A stretch of DNA of 64,000 nt from JACRBE01 sp964429005. GTDB lineage: Bacteria > Chlamydiota > Chlamydiia > Chlamydiales > JACRBE01. How positions within the stretch are numbered: position 1 is the stretch's first letter; the number at the start of each line of letters is the position of its first letter. Location: contig CAYSAJ010000007.1 of NCBI GenBank assembly GCA_964429005.1, positions 6,994 through 70,993 on the forward strand, given 5' to 3'. The notes under the pieces were generated by a model. The model made no database searches and was not told where the DNA came from. It saw only the letters and a list, made by a program, of their open reading frames with translations. The position numbers and the translations under genes were made by a program. Below are positions 7,716-16,853 of this stretch, piece by piece.

Positions 7716-9836
7716 ATGGATGATGTAATTACACATACAACAAGAAGCTCTTCTTGCCTCACACCTCCTCTAAGCTCCTTTATCTCAAAAGGAGACGCTA
7801 CCTCTTTTCCGACCGTAAGCCTCTCATCTAGAGTAGCATCCACTTCAATTGCCCACTCAGATCTAAGTGTGCATTCTGGTTCTATATCAGATTCATCTTG
7901 TGAGATCCGACCTTCACCCTCTTTTAGGGGTACAGTAGAGCCTATTCATTTAGATAGAAAATCCCTAAAAAAGAGCTATATTGAAGCCCTTAAAATCAAT
8001 CTTCTCCTTGTAGTTCCAGGCCTGGGCCTCATAGCCTTTTTAATAGCCCATCTCGCAATTCGGATCATGAGCACATACAACAAACCTAGCGCTGAGGAAT
8101 TAAAATTAATAAAATCTATGAAGGATCTTAGTTCAGGCCTCAGTGATGCCCGGATCAAAAAGCTCGTTAGATTTATCACAGAAAAAAGCAAAGGGCATGT
8201 GGCTGGTGAATCCAGACTCTACCTTCAATCCCAATTTATGGGATTTGCGGGGACTCTTCCTAGGGATGTTATAGAAATGCCTGATGGCAGATTTGTCATT
8301 AAAGTATACACGCGTATCGTAGGTACAGATCAAGAAACTATCCACCGTGGTATTATAGTAGATCCTAGATCTCAAATTACACTTGATAATCCTAGCTCGT
8401 CGCTTGTGGGCTACGTCCACATCTTAGAAAAAAAAGACTCGATAGAGATTTTAGATCCTTATGCTGCACACATTTTTGGGACGGAAGAGGACATAAAGCC
8501 CGTTGATTGTTTTATCGTGAATAATCAATCAGATCTTTCTCAGCTCTATCCCAAAAATATTGAGAGAGCAGAAGATCATGAGTACGTTGATATCGCTTTC
8601 CATGCATACCAGAAAAGATCGAGCCCTGTAGATCATATTGTGTCGATTGGAGAAAATGTAGGCTCCTGGGGCAATGTGAATAGAGGGATTGTTCATGTCG
8701 ATATGATCCAAGGACGTCATAGGGTAACTGAAACCACTAAAAATCCTGATGGGTCTGTATCAACAAGACAAAAAGATTATTTGATTATCGCCTCAGCCAC
8801 AGGTGTACATGGCACTTTCTTAGAATATAAGTTAGACCCGACAGACTCAAGTCAGTTGCCTGATGGAGCTGAGCTTCACATCTTCCGCTTTAAAAAGAGT
8901 GATTTTGAAGGTTTTGATTCAGAGCAAATGCTTAGGGCAATGCACCAGTTTGCCCGTAGGCAGGTGAATCAAATTTCTTTGCCAAGTCCTGCAATAGCTA
9001 CAGAATCCGATACACATATGGCTTCAAGTTATCACTATGGCTTTATCCCAGGTTTATACAGCAATACAGATGCTGCCTACTCTCCATTCTCCAGTATTCG
9101 CTATAGAGAAGACGCCATTGACCGAGTGGCTTTAGCTGCTGCTGATGAGCTTTTAGAGCAAAGAAGGCATACCATCGATAATACACAGATTCTCGGAGGG
9201 ATCTGCAGCTCTTTTGCTTCATTAACACTGCAAATTGGTAGATTCTTAGGAGCATTTACTCAAAAAGATAAAGAAACAATCGTGGCTCAAGCTGAAGCTA
9301 AAGCACGAAAAGATATAAGCTCACAATTCGATAGCATTGAAGAAAAAATCTTGAAGTCCTCTGGCATTTCAAAAGCAGATTTTGAAAAAAAGTATATGAC
9401 AGCCTTGACTGATGAAAAAACAGGGACTTGGAGAAATGGTCTTATCACACAACGATATGTGTCTCTACTTACTCTTCTTAGTGATAAAATTAGAGAGAGA
9501 CACCTTAGAACACCCCAAGGACAAGCTCCCGTTACGAAGGACCTTTTGCTGCTGAAGGAAGCCTTAGATAAACTCTACCGTGATGAGTATGCAACAGTCA
9601 TGAAAAGGCATCTTTTCCATGCTTTAAAAGATCTAATTCTAAATGCTGAAAAGAAGTTGGATGAAAACTCTACAGAACTTGAAAGAAACCTGCACTCTGT
9701 TGTCAAGGATCCAATTTTTCGTCTGCATAGTCGGTGGATGTTACCCTCCACTCTGCACGGTCTTATGATCAGGCATATGACACGAAGTGTACAAATAGTG
9801 CCTCCAAGAGCCCCAGAAGAAGTTTCCGTTATTTAG
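7716..9836 (+). CDS. Putative secreted protein with possible permuted papain-like (YiiX/NlpC-type) domain
   Basis: A 706-residue protein not recognised by name. The first 70 residues are Ser/Thr-rich, as in many type III-secreted chlamydial proteins. One hydrophobic segment spans about 94-117. Residues 290-400 look like the beta-barrel half of a permuted NlpC/P60 fold: VDIAFHAYQKR, VDHIVSIG with His307, an IVHVDMIQG strand and ELHIFRF. GGICSSFAS with Cys497 follows, so the order is His then Cys, as in YiiX/YebB-like enzymes. The C-terminal 200 residues are charged helices. The leader is very AT-rich with no clear Shine-Dalgarno. The stop overlaps the end of convergent proS by 4 bases. Secretion and enzymatic activity are inferred. 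Confidence 0.7.
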   Translation: MDDVITHTTRSSSCLTPPLSSFISKGDATSFPTVSLSSRVASTSIAHSDLSVHSGSISDSSCEIRPSPSFRGTVEPIHLDRKSLKKSYIEALKINLLLVVPGLGLIAFLIAHLAIRIMSTYNKPSAEELKLIKSMKDLSSGLSDARIKKLVRFITEKSKGHVAGESRLYLQSQFMGFAGTLPRDVIEMPDGRFVIKVYTRIVGTDQETIHRGIIVDPRSQITLDNPSSSLVGYVHILEKKDSIEILDPYAAHIFGTEEDIKPVDCFIVNNQSDLSQLYPKNIERAEDHEYVDIAFHAYQKRSSPVDHIVSIGENVGSWGNVNRGIVHVDMIQGRHRVTETTKNPDGSVSTRQKDYLIIASATGVHGTFLEYKLDPTDSSQLPDGAELHIFRFKKSDFEGFDSEQMLRAMHQFARRQVNQISLPSPAIATESDTHMASSYHYGFIPGLYSNTDAAYSPFSSIRYREDAIDRVALAAADELLEQRRHTIDNTQILGGICSSFASLTLQIGRFLGAFTQKDKETIVAQAEAKARKDISSQFDSIEEKILKSSGISKADFEKKYMTALTDEKTGTWRNGLITQRYVSLLTLLSDKIRERHLRTPQGQAPVTKDLLLLKEALDKLYRDEYATVMKRHLFHALKDLILNAEKKLDENSTELERNLHSVVKDPIFRLHSRWMLPSTLHGLMIRHMTRSVQIVPPRAPEEVSVI

Positions 9837-11353
9837 TACGATTTTGCAAAGATCACTTGCTGCCTTGTTTTCTTGCCAGAAAAAATGCAAGTTCCTTCTT
9901 CTCTAGGTTGATCAAAAGGAATGCATCTAATGGTTACCGCAAATTCTTCTTTAAGTTTTTTTTCTAACGCTGAATCTGACACAAAATAAACTTTAGCAAA
10001 GCCCCCATGAATTTCAGGCTTTTCAAGATCTTTTGGAGTAAAGAACTTTGCAAACTCCTCTTTTGTATGAATTTCCCTTGTATGTTCCTTAAGAAAGGCA
10101 GAAGCTTTTTCATACATAAAGCGCTGCATATCATCCAAAATTTGAGGAAGTTTATGCTCAAGTTCCTCTATAGAAAGGAATAGTTTGTCTTTGTGCCCTT
10201 TTGTTCGGACAGCGATGCAAACTTGATTCTTTTCTACTTCTTTAGGTCCAATTTCAATGCGGAGAGGAACACCTTTTTTGATCCAATGCCACTGCTTTTC
10301 ACCATTCGTGAGCTCTCTGCTATCAATGCGAGCTTCAAGAGCATTTCCATGGTAATGAATTGTATGCATTCTCTCTTTCACTTTGTTAGCAAAAGAAAGA
10401 ACCGCCTCCTTCATTTCATCTTTAGGAATGACTGGAATAATCACTGCATGCTGGTGAGAGATTCGAGGAGGGACAATAAATCCATCATCATCACTATGAA
10501 CCATAATAAGAGCTCCGATCAATCTTGTTGTAGAACCCCAAGATGTAGTCCAAGCATATTCGTCTGTGCCTTCGCGAGACTTAAATTTAATATTCGAAGC
10601 TTTTGCAAAATTTTGTCCTAGAAAATGTGAGGTTCCTGACTGGAGGGCTTTACGATCCTGCATAATCATTTCAAAGGTGAGAGTATCTACAGCGCCTGGG
10701 AAGCGTTCATTTTCTGTTTTTCTTCCAGGAATACTAGGAAGAGCTAGGAATTCTTTACAAACACTTACGTACACATCGAGCATGCGTTTTGCATGTTCAT
10801 AAGCTTCTTCGAGAGTTTCATGAGCTGTGTGTCCTTCTTGCCAAAGAAACTCAGTGGTGCGAAGAAAAGAGCGTGTTCTCATTTCCCAGCGAACAACGTT
10901 AGCCCACTGATTAATTTTTATAGGGAGATCTCGATAGGACTCAATCCATTTCGAAAACATCTCCCCGATGATCATTTCAGAAGTAGGTCTAACGATTAAG
11001 GGTTCTTCTAAAGGAGAGTCCACTTCAAGCTCACCTTTAGCATTTTTCTTTAGTCGATGATGAGTGACAACAGCACACTCAGTAGCAAACCCTTCAACGT
11101 GTGATGCTTCTTTTTGGAAATAGCTTAATGGAATAAAAAGAGGAAAATAGGCGTTTTCATGACCAAGCTCTTTGAATTTTTTATCCATTTCTTTTTTGAT
11201 ATTTTCCCAAAGAGCATATCCCCAAGGCTTAATCACCATGCAACCTCTAACGGGAGAGTGTTCTGACAAATCAGCCGCTTTAACGACTTCTTGATACCAG
11301 GATGGATAGTCTTCATCCCTCGTTGGAGAAATAGCATGGAGTTTTTTATTCAT
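9833..11353 (-). CDS. proS: Prolyl-tRNA synthetase, archaeal/eukaryotic type
   Basis: Charges tRNA-Pro with proline in the cytosol. Class II motifs are clear: motif 1 region around FPLFIPLSYF, RPTSEMIIGEMFSKW, motif 2 with RWEMRTRSFLRTTEFLWQEGHTAH, motif 3 as WGSTTRLIGALIMVHSDD, then an anticodon-binding domain. The 506-residue length, the absence of the ~180-residue editing insertion of bacterial ProRS, and the C-terminal extension ending in IFAKSY with a terminal tyrosine all indicate the archaeal/eukaryotic subtype. It lies in an operon with lplA, overlapping it by 4 bases (ATGA). A chlamydial position between lplA and an effector candidate is unlike the C. trachomatis layout. Confidence 0.95.
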   Translation of the reverse strand: MNKKLHAISPTRDEDYPSWYQEVVKAADLSEHSPVRGCMVIKPWGYALWENIKKEMDKKFKELGHENAYFPLFIPLSYFQKEASHVEGFATECAVVTHHRLKKNAKGELEVDSPLEEPLIVRPTSEMIIGEMFSKWIESYRDLPIKINQWANVVRWEMRTRSFLRTTEFLWQEGHTAHETLEEAYEHAKRMLDVYVSVCKEFLALPSIPGRKTENERFPGAVDTLTFEMIMQDRKALQSGTSHFLGQNFAKASNIKFKSREGTDEYAWTTSWGSTTRLIGALIMVHSDDDGFIVPPRISHQHAVIIPVIPKDEMKEAVLSFANKVKERMHTIHYHGNALEARIDSRELTNGEKQWHWIKKGVPLRIEIGPKEVEKNQVCIAVRTKGHKDKLFLSIEELEHKLPQILDDMQRFMYEKASAFLKEHTREIHTKEEFAKFFTPKDLEKPEIHGGFAKVYFVSDSALEKKLKEEFAVTIRCIPFDQPREEGTCIFSGKKTRQQVIFAKSY

Positions 11354-12111
11354 AGAGGGTCCCTTAATGATAGGAGAGAATTGTACTTATCAGAGGAATT
11401 TGTTTCCATGAAACTCTTATGGATGAGCTCTCTAAGAATTTGGCGAGCTTCTGCAAGATTTTCCTTTGTCCACCCGTCCCCCATAAAATAAAAACTTGTC
11501 CCATACATACCTTCTACTATCTCTGGATGGTTGGAAAGAACCTGAGAAAGAATATTATGTATAGGTTTAGCAATTGAGATTGTTCCCTGGTGAAGATAGC
11601 CCTGTTTTTTCTTTCGTTGCGCGGCCCCTGCAATTTTTTTCCCTTCAATCATTACATCGTACTGAGTTGGCTTAGCCATACAAAAGTTTTCAAACTTCTG
11701 TGAAGGTCCTTTTTTTTCATCTTTTAGAAGATGAAAAAGCCCATACTTCGCTAAATATTGCATACAAACCGATTGAATTTTTTGATTGATATATTGGTAG
11801 TTTTGTAAGGGATTTTCAGAAAAACCAGGATGATTTTGGGGAATCAAAACAGAAAATGCGAGATCCCAAAGGTGGAAGACTACGCCTCCTCCTGTAGGTC
11901 TTCTTGCTATATCAATCCCTTCTTTTTGCAGAGCTTCTAAAGATAGAAGCTCCTGAGGCTTCATAAAGTAACCGTAGGTGATCGAGGGCTTTTCCCAATC
12001 ATAAAAATGGAGGATAGCAGATCCCCATGGATCTAGATTTTCTAACAGCTCTCTATCGATTTCCATGTTCTCTTTTGCTGATTTGCAGCCAGTGTCAAGG
12101 AGGGTTATCAT
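11350..12111 (-). CDS. lplA: Lipoate-protein ligase A family protein
   Basis: A 253-residue LplA/BPL-fold enzyme that activates lipoate or octanoate and transfers it to lipoyl domains. Seen motifs are the RRPTGGGVVFH nucleotide-binding loop at about 71-81, the PTQYDVMIEGKKIAGAAQRKKK stretch with the catalytic-type lysine of GKKIAGAAQ, and LHQGTISI. The start at 12111 has an AGGA site six bases upstream. It overlaps proS by 4 bases and is divergent from clpC, matching the lplA-clpC adjacency of CT285-CT286. Likely clients are GcvH (encoded at 4349) and 2-oxoacid dehydrogenase E2 subunits encoded elsewhere. Confidence 0.9.
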   Translation of the reverse strand: MITLLDTGCKSAKENMEIDRELLENLDPWGSAILHFYDWEKPSITYGYFMKPQELLSLEALQKEGIDIARRPTGGGVVFHLWDLAFSVLIPQNHPGFSENPLQNYQYINQKIQSVCMQYLAKYGLFHLLKDEKKGPSQKFENFCMAKPTQYDVMIEGKKIAGAAQRKKKQGYLHQGTISIAKPIHNILSQVLSNHPEIVEGMYGTSFYFMGDGWTKENLAEARQILRELIHKSFMETNSSDKYNSLLSLRDPL

Positions 12112-12213
12112 GCTTATCCTGCTGGTTTATAATTAATTACAACTCTTTTGCCAAAAATAGGTCCCGTAGATAGAATGACGAACATAGCAAAGATCTCCCG
12201 AAAGTCTCAAGCT

Positions 12214-12243
12214 TTGAAAAAAGTATGGAAGATTTGGTATGAT
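12214..12243 (+). promoter_or_regulatory. Sigma-66/sigma-70-type promoter for clpC
   Basis: TTGAAA at 12214-12219 and TATGAT at 12238-12243 are separated by 18 bases and lie 45 bases upstream of the preferred clpC start. Both hexamers are close to the vegetative consensus. The start site has not been mapped. Confidence 0.6.
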
Positions 12244-12288
12244 CTTAAAGCTAGTGTCTTCATTATACTAAGAAATAAGGTGTCTTAC

Positions 12289-14817
12289 ATGTTTGATAAG
12301 TTTACAAATAGAGCCAAGCAGGTCATTAAACTTGCCAAAAAAGAGGCGCAAAAACTCAACCATAATTATTTGGGAACTGAGCATGTATTGCTAGGCCTTA
12401 TGAAACTCGGACAAGGGATTGCAGTCAATGTCCTTAAAAACCTCAATATAGACTATGAAACTTTGCTTGCTGAAGTAGAGCGGATTGTAGGATTTGGGCC
12501 CGAAATACAGGTCTATGGAGATCCAACTTTAACTAGCAAAGTCAAAAAAGTTTTTGAATATGCAAATGAAGAGGCAGCCTCTCTGAACCATAACTACGTG
12601 GGAACAGAGCATCTTCTTTTAGCATTAATCCGCCAAACAGACGGTGTTGCTGCGCAAATTTTAGAAAACCTCAATATCAATTTAAAAGAGATCCGTAAAG
12701 AAGTTCTCAAAGAACTTGAAACTTTCAACTTACAACTTCCGCCAATGGGGATGGTCTCTTCATCTGGCAGCCCTTCAGCAAAATCGAGCCAAGAAAAGAC
12801 AGCTCCTGCGAATGAAAAAATGGCTGCTTTGAAAGCTTACGGGCATGATTTAACAGAGCTTTGTAAAGAAGGGAAACTCGATCCCGTTATTGGCAGACGA
12901 GAAGAAGTTGAAAGACTCATTTTAATTTTATGTCGAAGACGAAAAAACAACCCAGTTCTAATTGGTGAAGCAGGAGTTGGCAAAACAGCCATCGTAGAAG
13001 GACTTGCTCATGCTATCGTTTCAGGAAATGTTCCGGACAACTTAGCTAAAAAAAAGCTGATTTCACTCGATTTAACGCTCATGATCGCAGGAACAAAATA
13101 CCGTGGTCAATTTGAAGAAAGAATCAAAGCTGTTATGGATGAAGTAAAAAAACATGGCAACATTCTACTCTTTATTGATGAGATCCACACAATTGTTGGG
13201 GCTGGAGCTGCAGAAGGAGCTATCGACGCATCCAACATTTTAAAACCTGCCCTCTCTCGAGGTGAAATCCAATGTATTGGCGCAACGACTCTCGATGAGT
13301 ACCGCAAACAAATTGAAAAAGATGCAGCACTAGAGCGCCGATTCCAAAAAATTATGGTCGCTCCCCCATCTATTGATGAATCGATTGAAATCTTATCAGG
13401 CCTCAAAACGAAATATGAAGAGCATCATAAATGCATTTACACTGATGCAGCGATCATAAGCGCTGTAACTCTTTCTGATCGATATATTGCTGGAAGATTT
13501 CTTCCCGATAAGGCGATTGACCTTGTAGATGAAGCAGGGGCTAAAGCTCGTATTTCTATGCTCCATCAACCGCAGGAAATTACCGATCTTGAGGGTGAAA
13601 TTGAAGGCGTTCGCCTCTCCAAGGAAGAATCAATTGGTAAACAAGAGTATGAAAAGGCAGCAAAACTCAGAGACAATGAAAAAAATCTTCGTGAGCACCT
13701 CCAACAAATCCGTAGCGAGTGGGAGAGAAATAAAGACGAGAATAAAGTTGTTGTCGATGAAGATGATGTCGCAAAAGTTGTCTCTAAAGTGACGGGAATC
13801 CCTGTTGCAAGGCTTACTGAAGCTGAATCTCAAAAAGTCCTAAAAATGGAAGAGTCTTTGAAAGGGCTTGTTGTGGGACAAGATGATGCGATCCGTACTG
13901 TATGCCGAGCGATCCGAAGAAGCAAAGCTGATATCAAAGATCCCAATCGTCCGATTGGAGCTTTCTTGTTCCTAGGCCCTACGGGCGTGGGCAAAACCCT
14001 TGTGGCAAGACAGCTTGCTATCCAACTTTTTGGTGGTGAGGATGCCCTTATCCAAGTCGATATGACAGAGTATATGGAGAAATTTGCCGTTTCTAAAATG
14101 ACGGGGTCTCCTCCTGGATATGTAGGTTATGAAGAGGGGGGCCAGCTCACCGAGCAGGTGCGCCAAAGACCCTATTCAGTCGTACTTTTCGATGAAGTGG
14201 AAAAAGCACATCCTGATGTAATGAACCTCTTACTCCAAATTCTAGAAGAAGGAAGGTTAACAGACTCATTAGGTCGTAAGATTGACTTCCGCAATACGGT
14301 GATCATCATGACATCTAACCTTGGCTCTGATTTGATCCGAAGATCTACTGAAGTGGGTTTTGGTGTGGAAGAAGGGATGATTAATTATCACGACATGCAA
14401 GAGAAAATAGAGAAAGCGGTTAAAAAGCACTTTAAACCCGAATTTATTAACCGTTTAGATAGTCTTGTGATCTTTAGAGCACTTGATAAAAACCTTCTTG
14501 CAAACATCGTTGATCTTGAAATCGAGAAACTCCACAAGCGTCTGCAAAAACGTGGTGTCACCATTGAGCTTGATCCTAAAGCGAAAGAATACATTGTTGG
14601 CAAAGGATATGAACCTGAAATGGGGGCACGACCAATACGCAGAGTGGTCACACAAGAACTTGAAGATCCTCTTGCAGAAAAACTTCTTATGGATCCTGAT
14701 ACAGAAGCTGATTACTTCATCACAGAAGAAGAAGGGAAGCTAATCTTTACAGATCGCAAGAAGAAAAAAGAGAAAAAAAAGAAAAAAACTGAATCGATGG
14801 CTACTTCTGAGTCATAA
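12289..14817 (+). CDS. clpC: ClpC AAA+ protease ATPase
   Basis: An 842-residue Hsp100 unfoldase that feeds substrates to ClpP. In order it has a double Clp-N repeat (LNHNYLGTEHVLLGL and LNHNYVGTEHLLLAL), AAA domain 1 with Walker A GEAGVGKTAI and Walker B LLFIDEIHT, a ClpC middle domain with UVR-like QEYEKAAKLRDNEKNLREHL, and AAA domain 2 with GPTGVGKT and VVLFDEVEKA, then the D2-small domain. The start at 12289 is chosen because MFDKFTNRAKQVI is the family N-terminus and AAGGTG precedes it. An in-frame ATG at 12148 would add 47 unconserved residues and lie upstream of the promoter. The C-terminus carries a Lys-rich tail of KKKKEKKKKK type. Confidence 0.96.
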   Translation: MFDKFTNRAKQVIKLAKKEAQKLNHNYLGTEHVLLGLMKLGQGIAVNVLKNLNIDYETLLAEVERIVGFGPEIQVYGDPTLTSKVKKVFEYANEEAASLNHNYVGTEHLLLALIRQTDGVAAQILENLNINLKEIRKEVLKELETFNLQLPPMGMVSSSGSPSAKSSQEKTAPANEKMAALKAYGHDLTELCKEGKLDPVIGRREEVERLILILCRRRKNNPVLIGEAGVGKTAIVEGLAHAIVSGNVPDNLAKKKLISLDLTLMIAGTKYRGQFEERIKAVMDEVKKHGNILLFIDEIHTIVGAGAAEGAIDASNILKPALSRGEIQCIGATTLDEYRKQIEKDAALERRFQKIMVAPPSIDESIEILSGLKTKYEEHHKCIYTDAAIISAVTLSDRYIAGRFLPDKAIDLVDEAGAKARISMLHQPQEITDLEGEIEGVRLSKEESIGKQEYEKAAKLRDNEKNLREHLQQIRSEWERNKDENKVVVDEDDVAKVVSKVTGIPVARLTEAESQKVLKMEESLKGLVVGQDDAIRTVCRAIRRSKADIKDPNRPIGAFLFLGPTGVGKTLVARQLAIQLFGGEDALIQVDMTEYMEKFAVSKMTGSPPGYVGYEEGGQLTEQVRQRPYSVVLFDEVEKAHPDVMNLLLQILEEGRLTDSLGRKIDFRNTVIIMTSNLGSDLIRRSTEVGFGVEEGMINYHDMQEKIEKAVKKHFKPEFINRLDSLVIFRALDKNLLANIVDLEIEKLHKRLQKRGVTIELDPKAKEYIVGKGYEPEMGARPIRRVVTQELEDPLAEKLLMDPDTEADYFITEEEGKLIFTDRKKKKEKKKKKTESMATSES

Positions 14818-14849
14818 ATGAGAGGTTGCTTTAAGCAACCTCATTTATA
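14814..14849 (+). terminator. Possible hairpin terminator after clpC
   Basis: ATAAATGAG and GGTTGC upstream pair with GCAACC and CTCATTTAT downstream around a TTTAA loop, with a two-base bulge. The stem lies between the convergent clpC and C78-like genes and could serve both strands. There is no strong T-run after it. Confidence 0.45.
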
Positions 14850-14858
14850 AACTCAGCC

Positions 14859-16853
14859 TTAAGAGCCCTCTGATGGAGCGGCCTTTCTTCTTTTTGTGAA
14901 TAAGAGGGTATGACGCCATCCACTTTTGAGATCTTTAGTATTAGGAAAGCCGATAGAATTAGATGAATGTAATCCATAATATTTAGCTGCAAACTCCGCG
15001 TCTGTAGGAAATTGTTCTTTAAGAGAACATCGTACTTGGATTCCTGCTTCATCAAGCTCAACTAGATAATAACCTACAGCCTCTTTGGGTGATTTACCCA
15101 AATTAATTCCCTCTAAAATATGAGGATCTGCAATCCAAAGAGCGAGGTGACCATCGGGCAGCTCACCGATTCCGATAATCGCTTCACCGGTAATTCCATT
15201 ATCTAAAGCAACTGGGCCACAATCAGCGTCACTAAAATGTTCAACAAGCATTTGCCTTAAAGTAACGTACTTCAAGGGTGCATAATCACCAAAAATCGTA
15301 AGAGGATCAGGGCTTTTCAACGGCAATCCCCATGCTCTTTCTAATTTAGAGTCTATACCATAATAATGAAAAATCAATTGGCCAATCATATTATCGGCAT
15401 CTAGCATCGGCCTTTCAAATGGAACATAATTTTTGTCCCTATTGCCCGCTGGTTCTGTAAGAGTCTCACTTCCTGTTTTAGGAAGGAGCAGCTCTCTTTC
15501 GGGCCAGAAATCTTTCCAAAGAGCTAAAATGTTTTCTCGGTTCCCGAATCTCGCAATAAGCTCTTCTATTGAAACATGAATGCCATAGTAGCTTAACATC
15601 GTCTGATAAACTCTCCATGCACAGCCCCAAGTATAGTCTCTAATTCCTTCAGCATTATAACCATGGTAAATAATCTTTGAACACCAACGGGTAATTTCAG
15701 CAGGCTTTAGATCCTCGGTGATTTCAAAGGGAGGATTTACGAGGTCAGGGGTTAAAGGAAGCATAGGGCCTGCTGTAATAGAAGCTAAACGCTTACGACC
15801 TTCTTCAAGTGTAACGGGAAGGGTCAGAGCTCCTTCTGCTGTAACACTTTCTGTGGGTAACGGCCTATCTGCTCTTGTAAGTTGCGAATTGCAATATCTA
15901 ATAATTTCTGCATGTAAATTTCTTAGAGGCCTCTTACGTCTTGTTTCTTGAGAAATATCAGCTTTAATACGAATGACTAGAGGTTCTAAATAAGGAGAGA
16001 CTAGAGTCAATAGAGCAGCGCGATCTGCTTCTCCAACTTCTTTGAGCGCTTCGATGATTCCTTCATCAAATGTAGGAAAAGCATAGAGGAAAATTTCTGC
16101 TAGAATTTGAATTGTTCTTAAGTTTTGTTCTTTTCTCGGGAATAATGATAATGCAGTTAATATGGACCTTTTTAGTCTCTCATCTTCCTTGAGAATTGTG
16201 ATCAAAGAAATCTTTTTCCCATCTGCTGTTACAATATCTCTAAATAATCCCATGTATCCATAATCATCTCCTCTTCTACCGAATGATTTGGAGGGGTCTA
16301 CTTCAAACCCTCTTTCATATAAATCTACGAAGAAAGAGAAAAGACCCTCTTGAGACAGTGATGGAAATGGATGTTTAGCTAGAAGAGGATAAATCTTATC
16401 TCTTAAAGCTTGAGGAATGCTTGCAACATAAATATTTTCTGGATTTCTCAATATAAACATTAATTTGGTTTCCAAAGAGGCATCTCCTGCTCCACCACTT
16501 GGAATATAGCTTGCCGCTTCACTTAATAGAGGCAAAACAGAAGTCTCAAGAAATTTGTTATGATAATAATTCCTTAAAGCCTGTTTAATAAAAGGAGGGC
16601 AAGAGTCAAATCGTGACTTTGAAAGAACTTCGTAAAAGGTTCCTTTATTTTCAACTGTGTCGATTAACCCTTTATATGCTTCAAAAACTCGATCTAAGAT
16701 CCTATCATCTTCTTCACTCCACTTTTGTGCGAAGAACAATCTTGAAGCAAACTTGCTAACTTCTTTTTCTATGAGGCTTGCCGTGTTTGCATCACTTTCT
16801 GATAATTCTTGAGAAGCCACTGTACTATGAAAACACGATATTTTAGTTGTCAT
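14859..16853 (-). CDS. UFM1-specific-peptidase-like (family C78) cysteine protease, candidate effector
   Basis: A 664-residue protein. The N-terminal ~380 residues are helical and not recognised. The C-terminal part (about 390-655) has the signature of UFSP1/UFSP2/ZUFSP papain-fold peptidases. IIYHGYNAEGIRDY precedes TWGCAWRVYQTMLSYY with Cys411 as nucleophile, matching the family's GWGCgYRslQTlcsW. PVALDNGITGEAIIGIG precedes LALWIADPHI, giving Asp576 and His578 as in the family's DPH pair. Eukaryotic C78 enzymes remove UFM1 or cleave Lys63-linked ubiquitin, so the protein is a candidate host-directed deconjugase. ATG at 16853 is preferred over a GTG three codons upstream. There is no signal peptide. 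It converges on clpC and its leader is AT-rich. Confidence 0.8.
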   Translation of the reverse strand: MTTKISCFHSTVASQELSESDANTASLIEKEVSKFASRLFFAQKWSEEDDRILDRVFEAYKGLIDTVENKGTFYEVLSKSRFDSCPPFIKQALRNYYHNKFLETSVLPLLSEAASYIPSGGAGDASLETKLMFILRNPENIYVASIPQALRDKIYPLLAKHPFPSLSQEGLFSFFVDLYERGFEVDPSKSFGRRGDDYGYMGLFRDIVTADGKKISLITILKEDERLKRSILTALSLFPRKEQNLRTIQILAEIFLYAFPTFDEGIIEALKEVGEADRAALLTLVSPYLEPLVIRIKADISQETRRKRPLRNLHAEIIRYCNSQLTRADRPLPTESVTAEGALTLPVTLEEGRKRLASITAGPMLPLTPDLVNPPFEITEDLKPAEITRWCSKIIYHGYNAEGIRDYTWGCAWRVYQTMLSYYGIHVSIEELIARFGNRENILALWKDFWPERELLLPKTGSETLTEPAGNRDKNYVPFERPMLDADNMIGQLIFHYYGIDSKLERAWGLPLKSPDPLTIFGDYAPLKYVTLRQMLVEHFSDADCGPVALDNGITGEAIIGIGELPDGHLALWIADPHILEGINLGKSPKEAVGYYLVELDEAGIQVRCSLKEQFPTDAEFAAKYYGLHSSNSIGFPNTKDLKSGWRHTLLFTKRRKAAPSEGS

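Noticed and set aside
10193..10999. Several overlapping frames antisense to proS
   Set aside because: They lie opposite a well-conserved synthetase gene, lack ribosome-binding sites and have no recognisable domains.
12148..12288. N-terminal extension of ClpC from an upstream ATG
   Set aside because: It contains the likely promoter and the family N-terminus begins at 12289 with a good ribosome-binding site.
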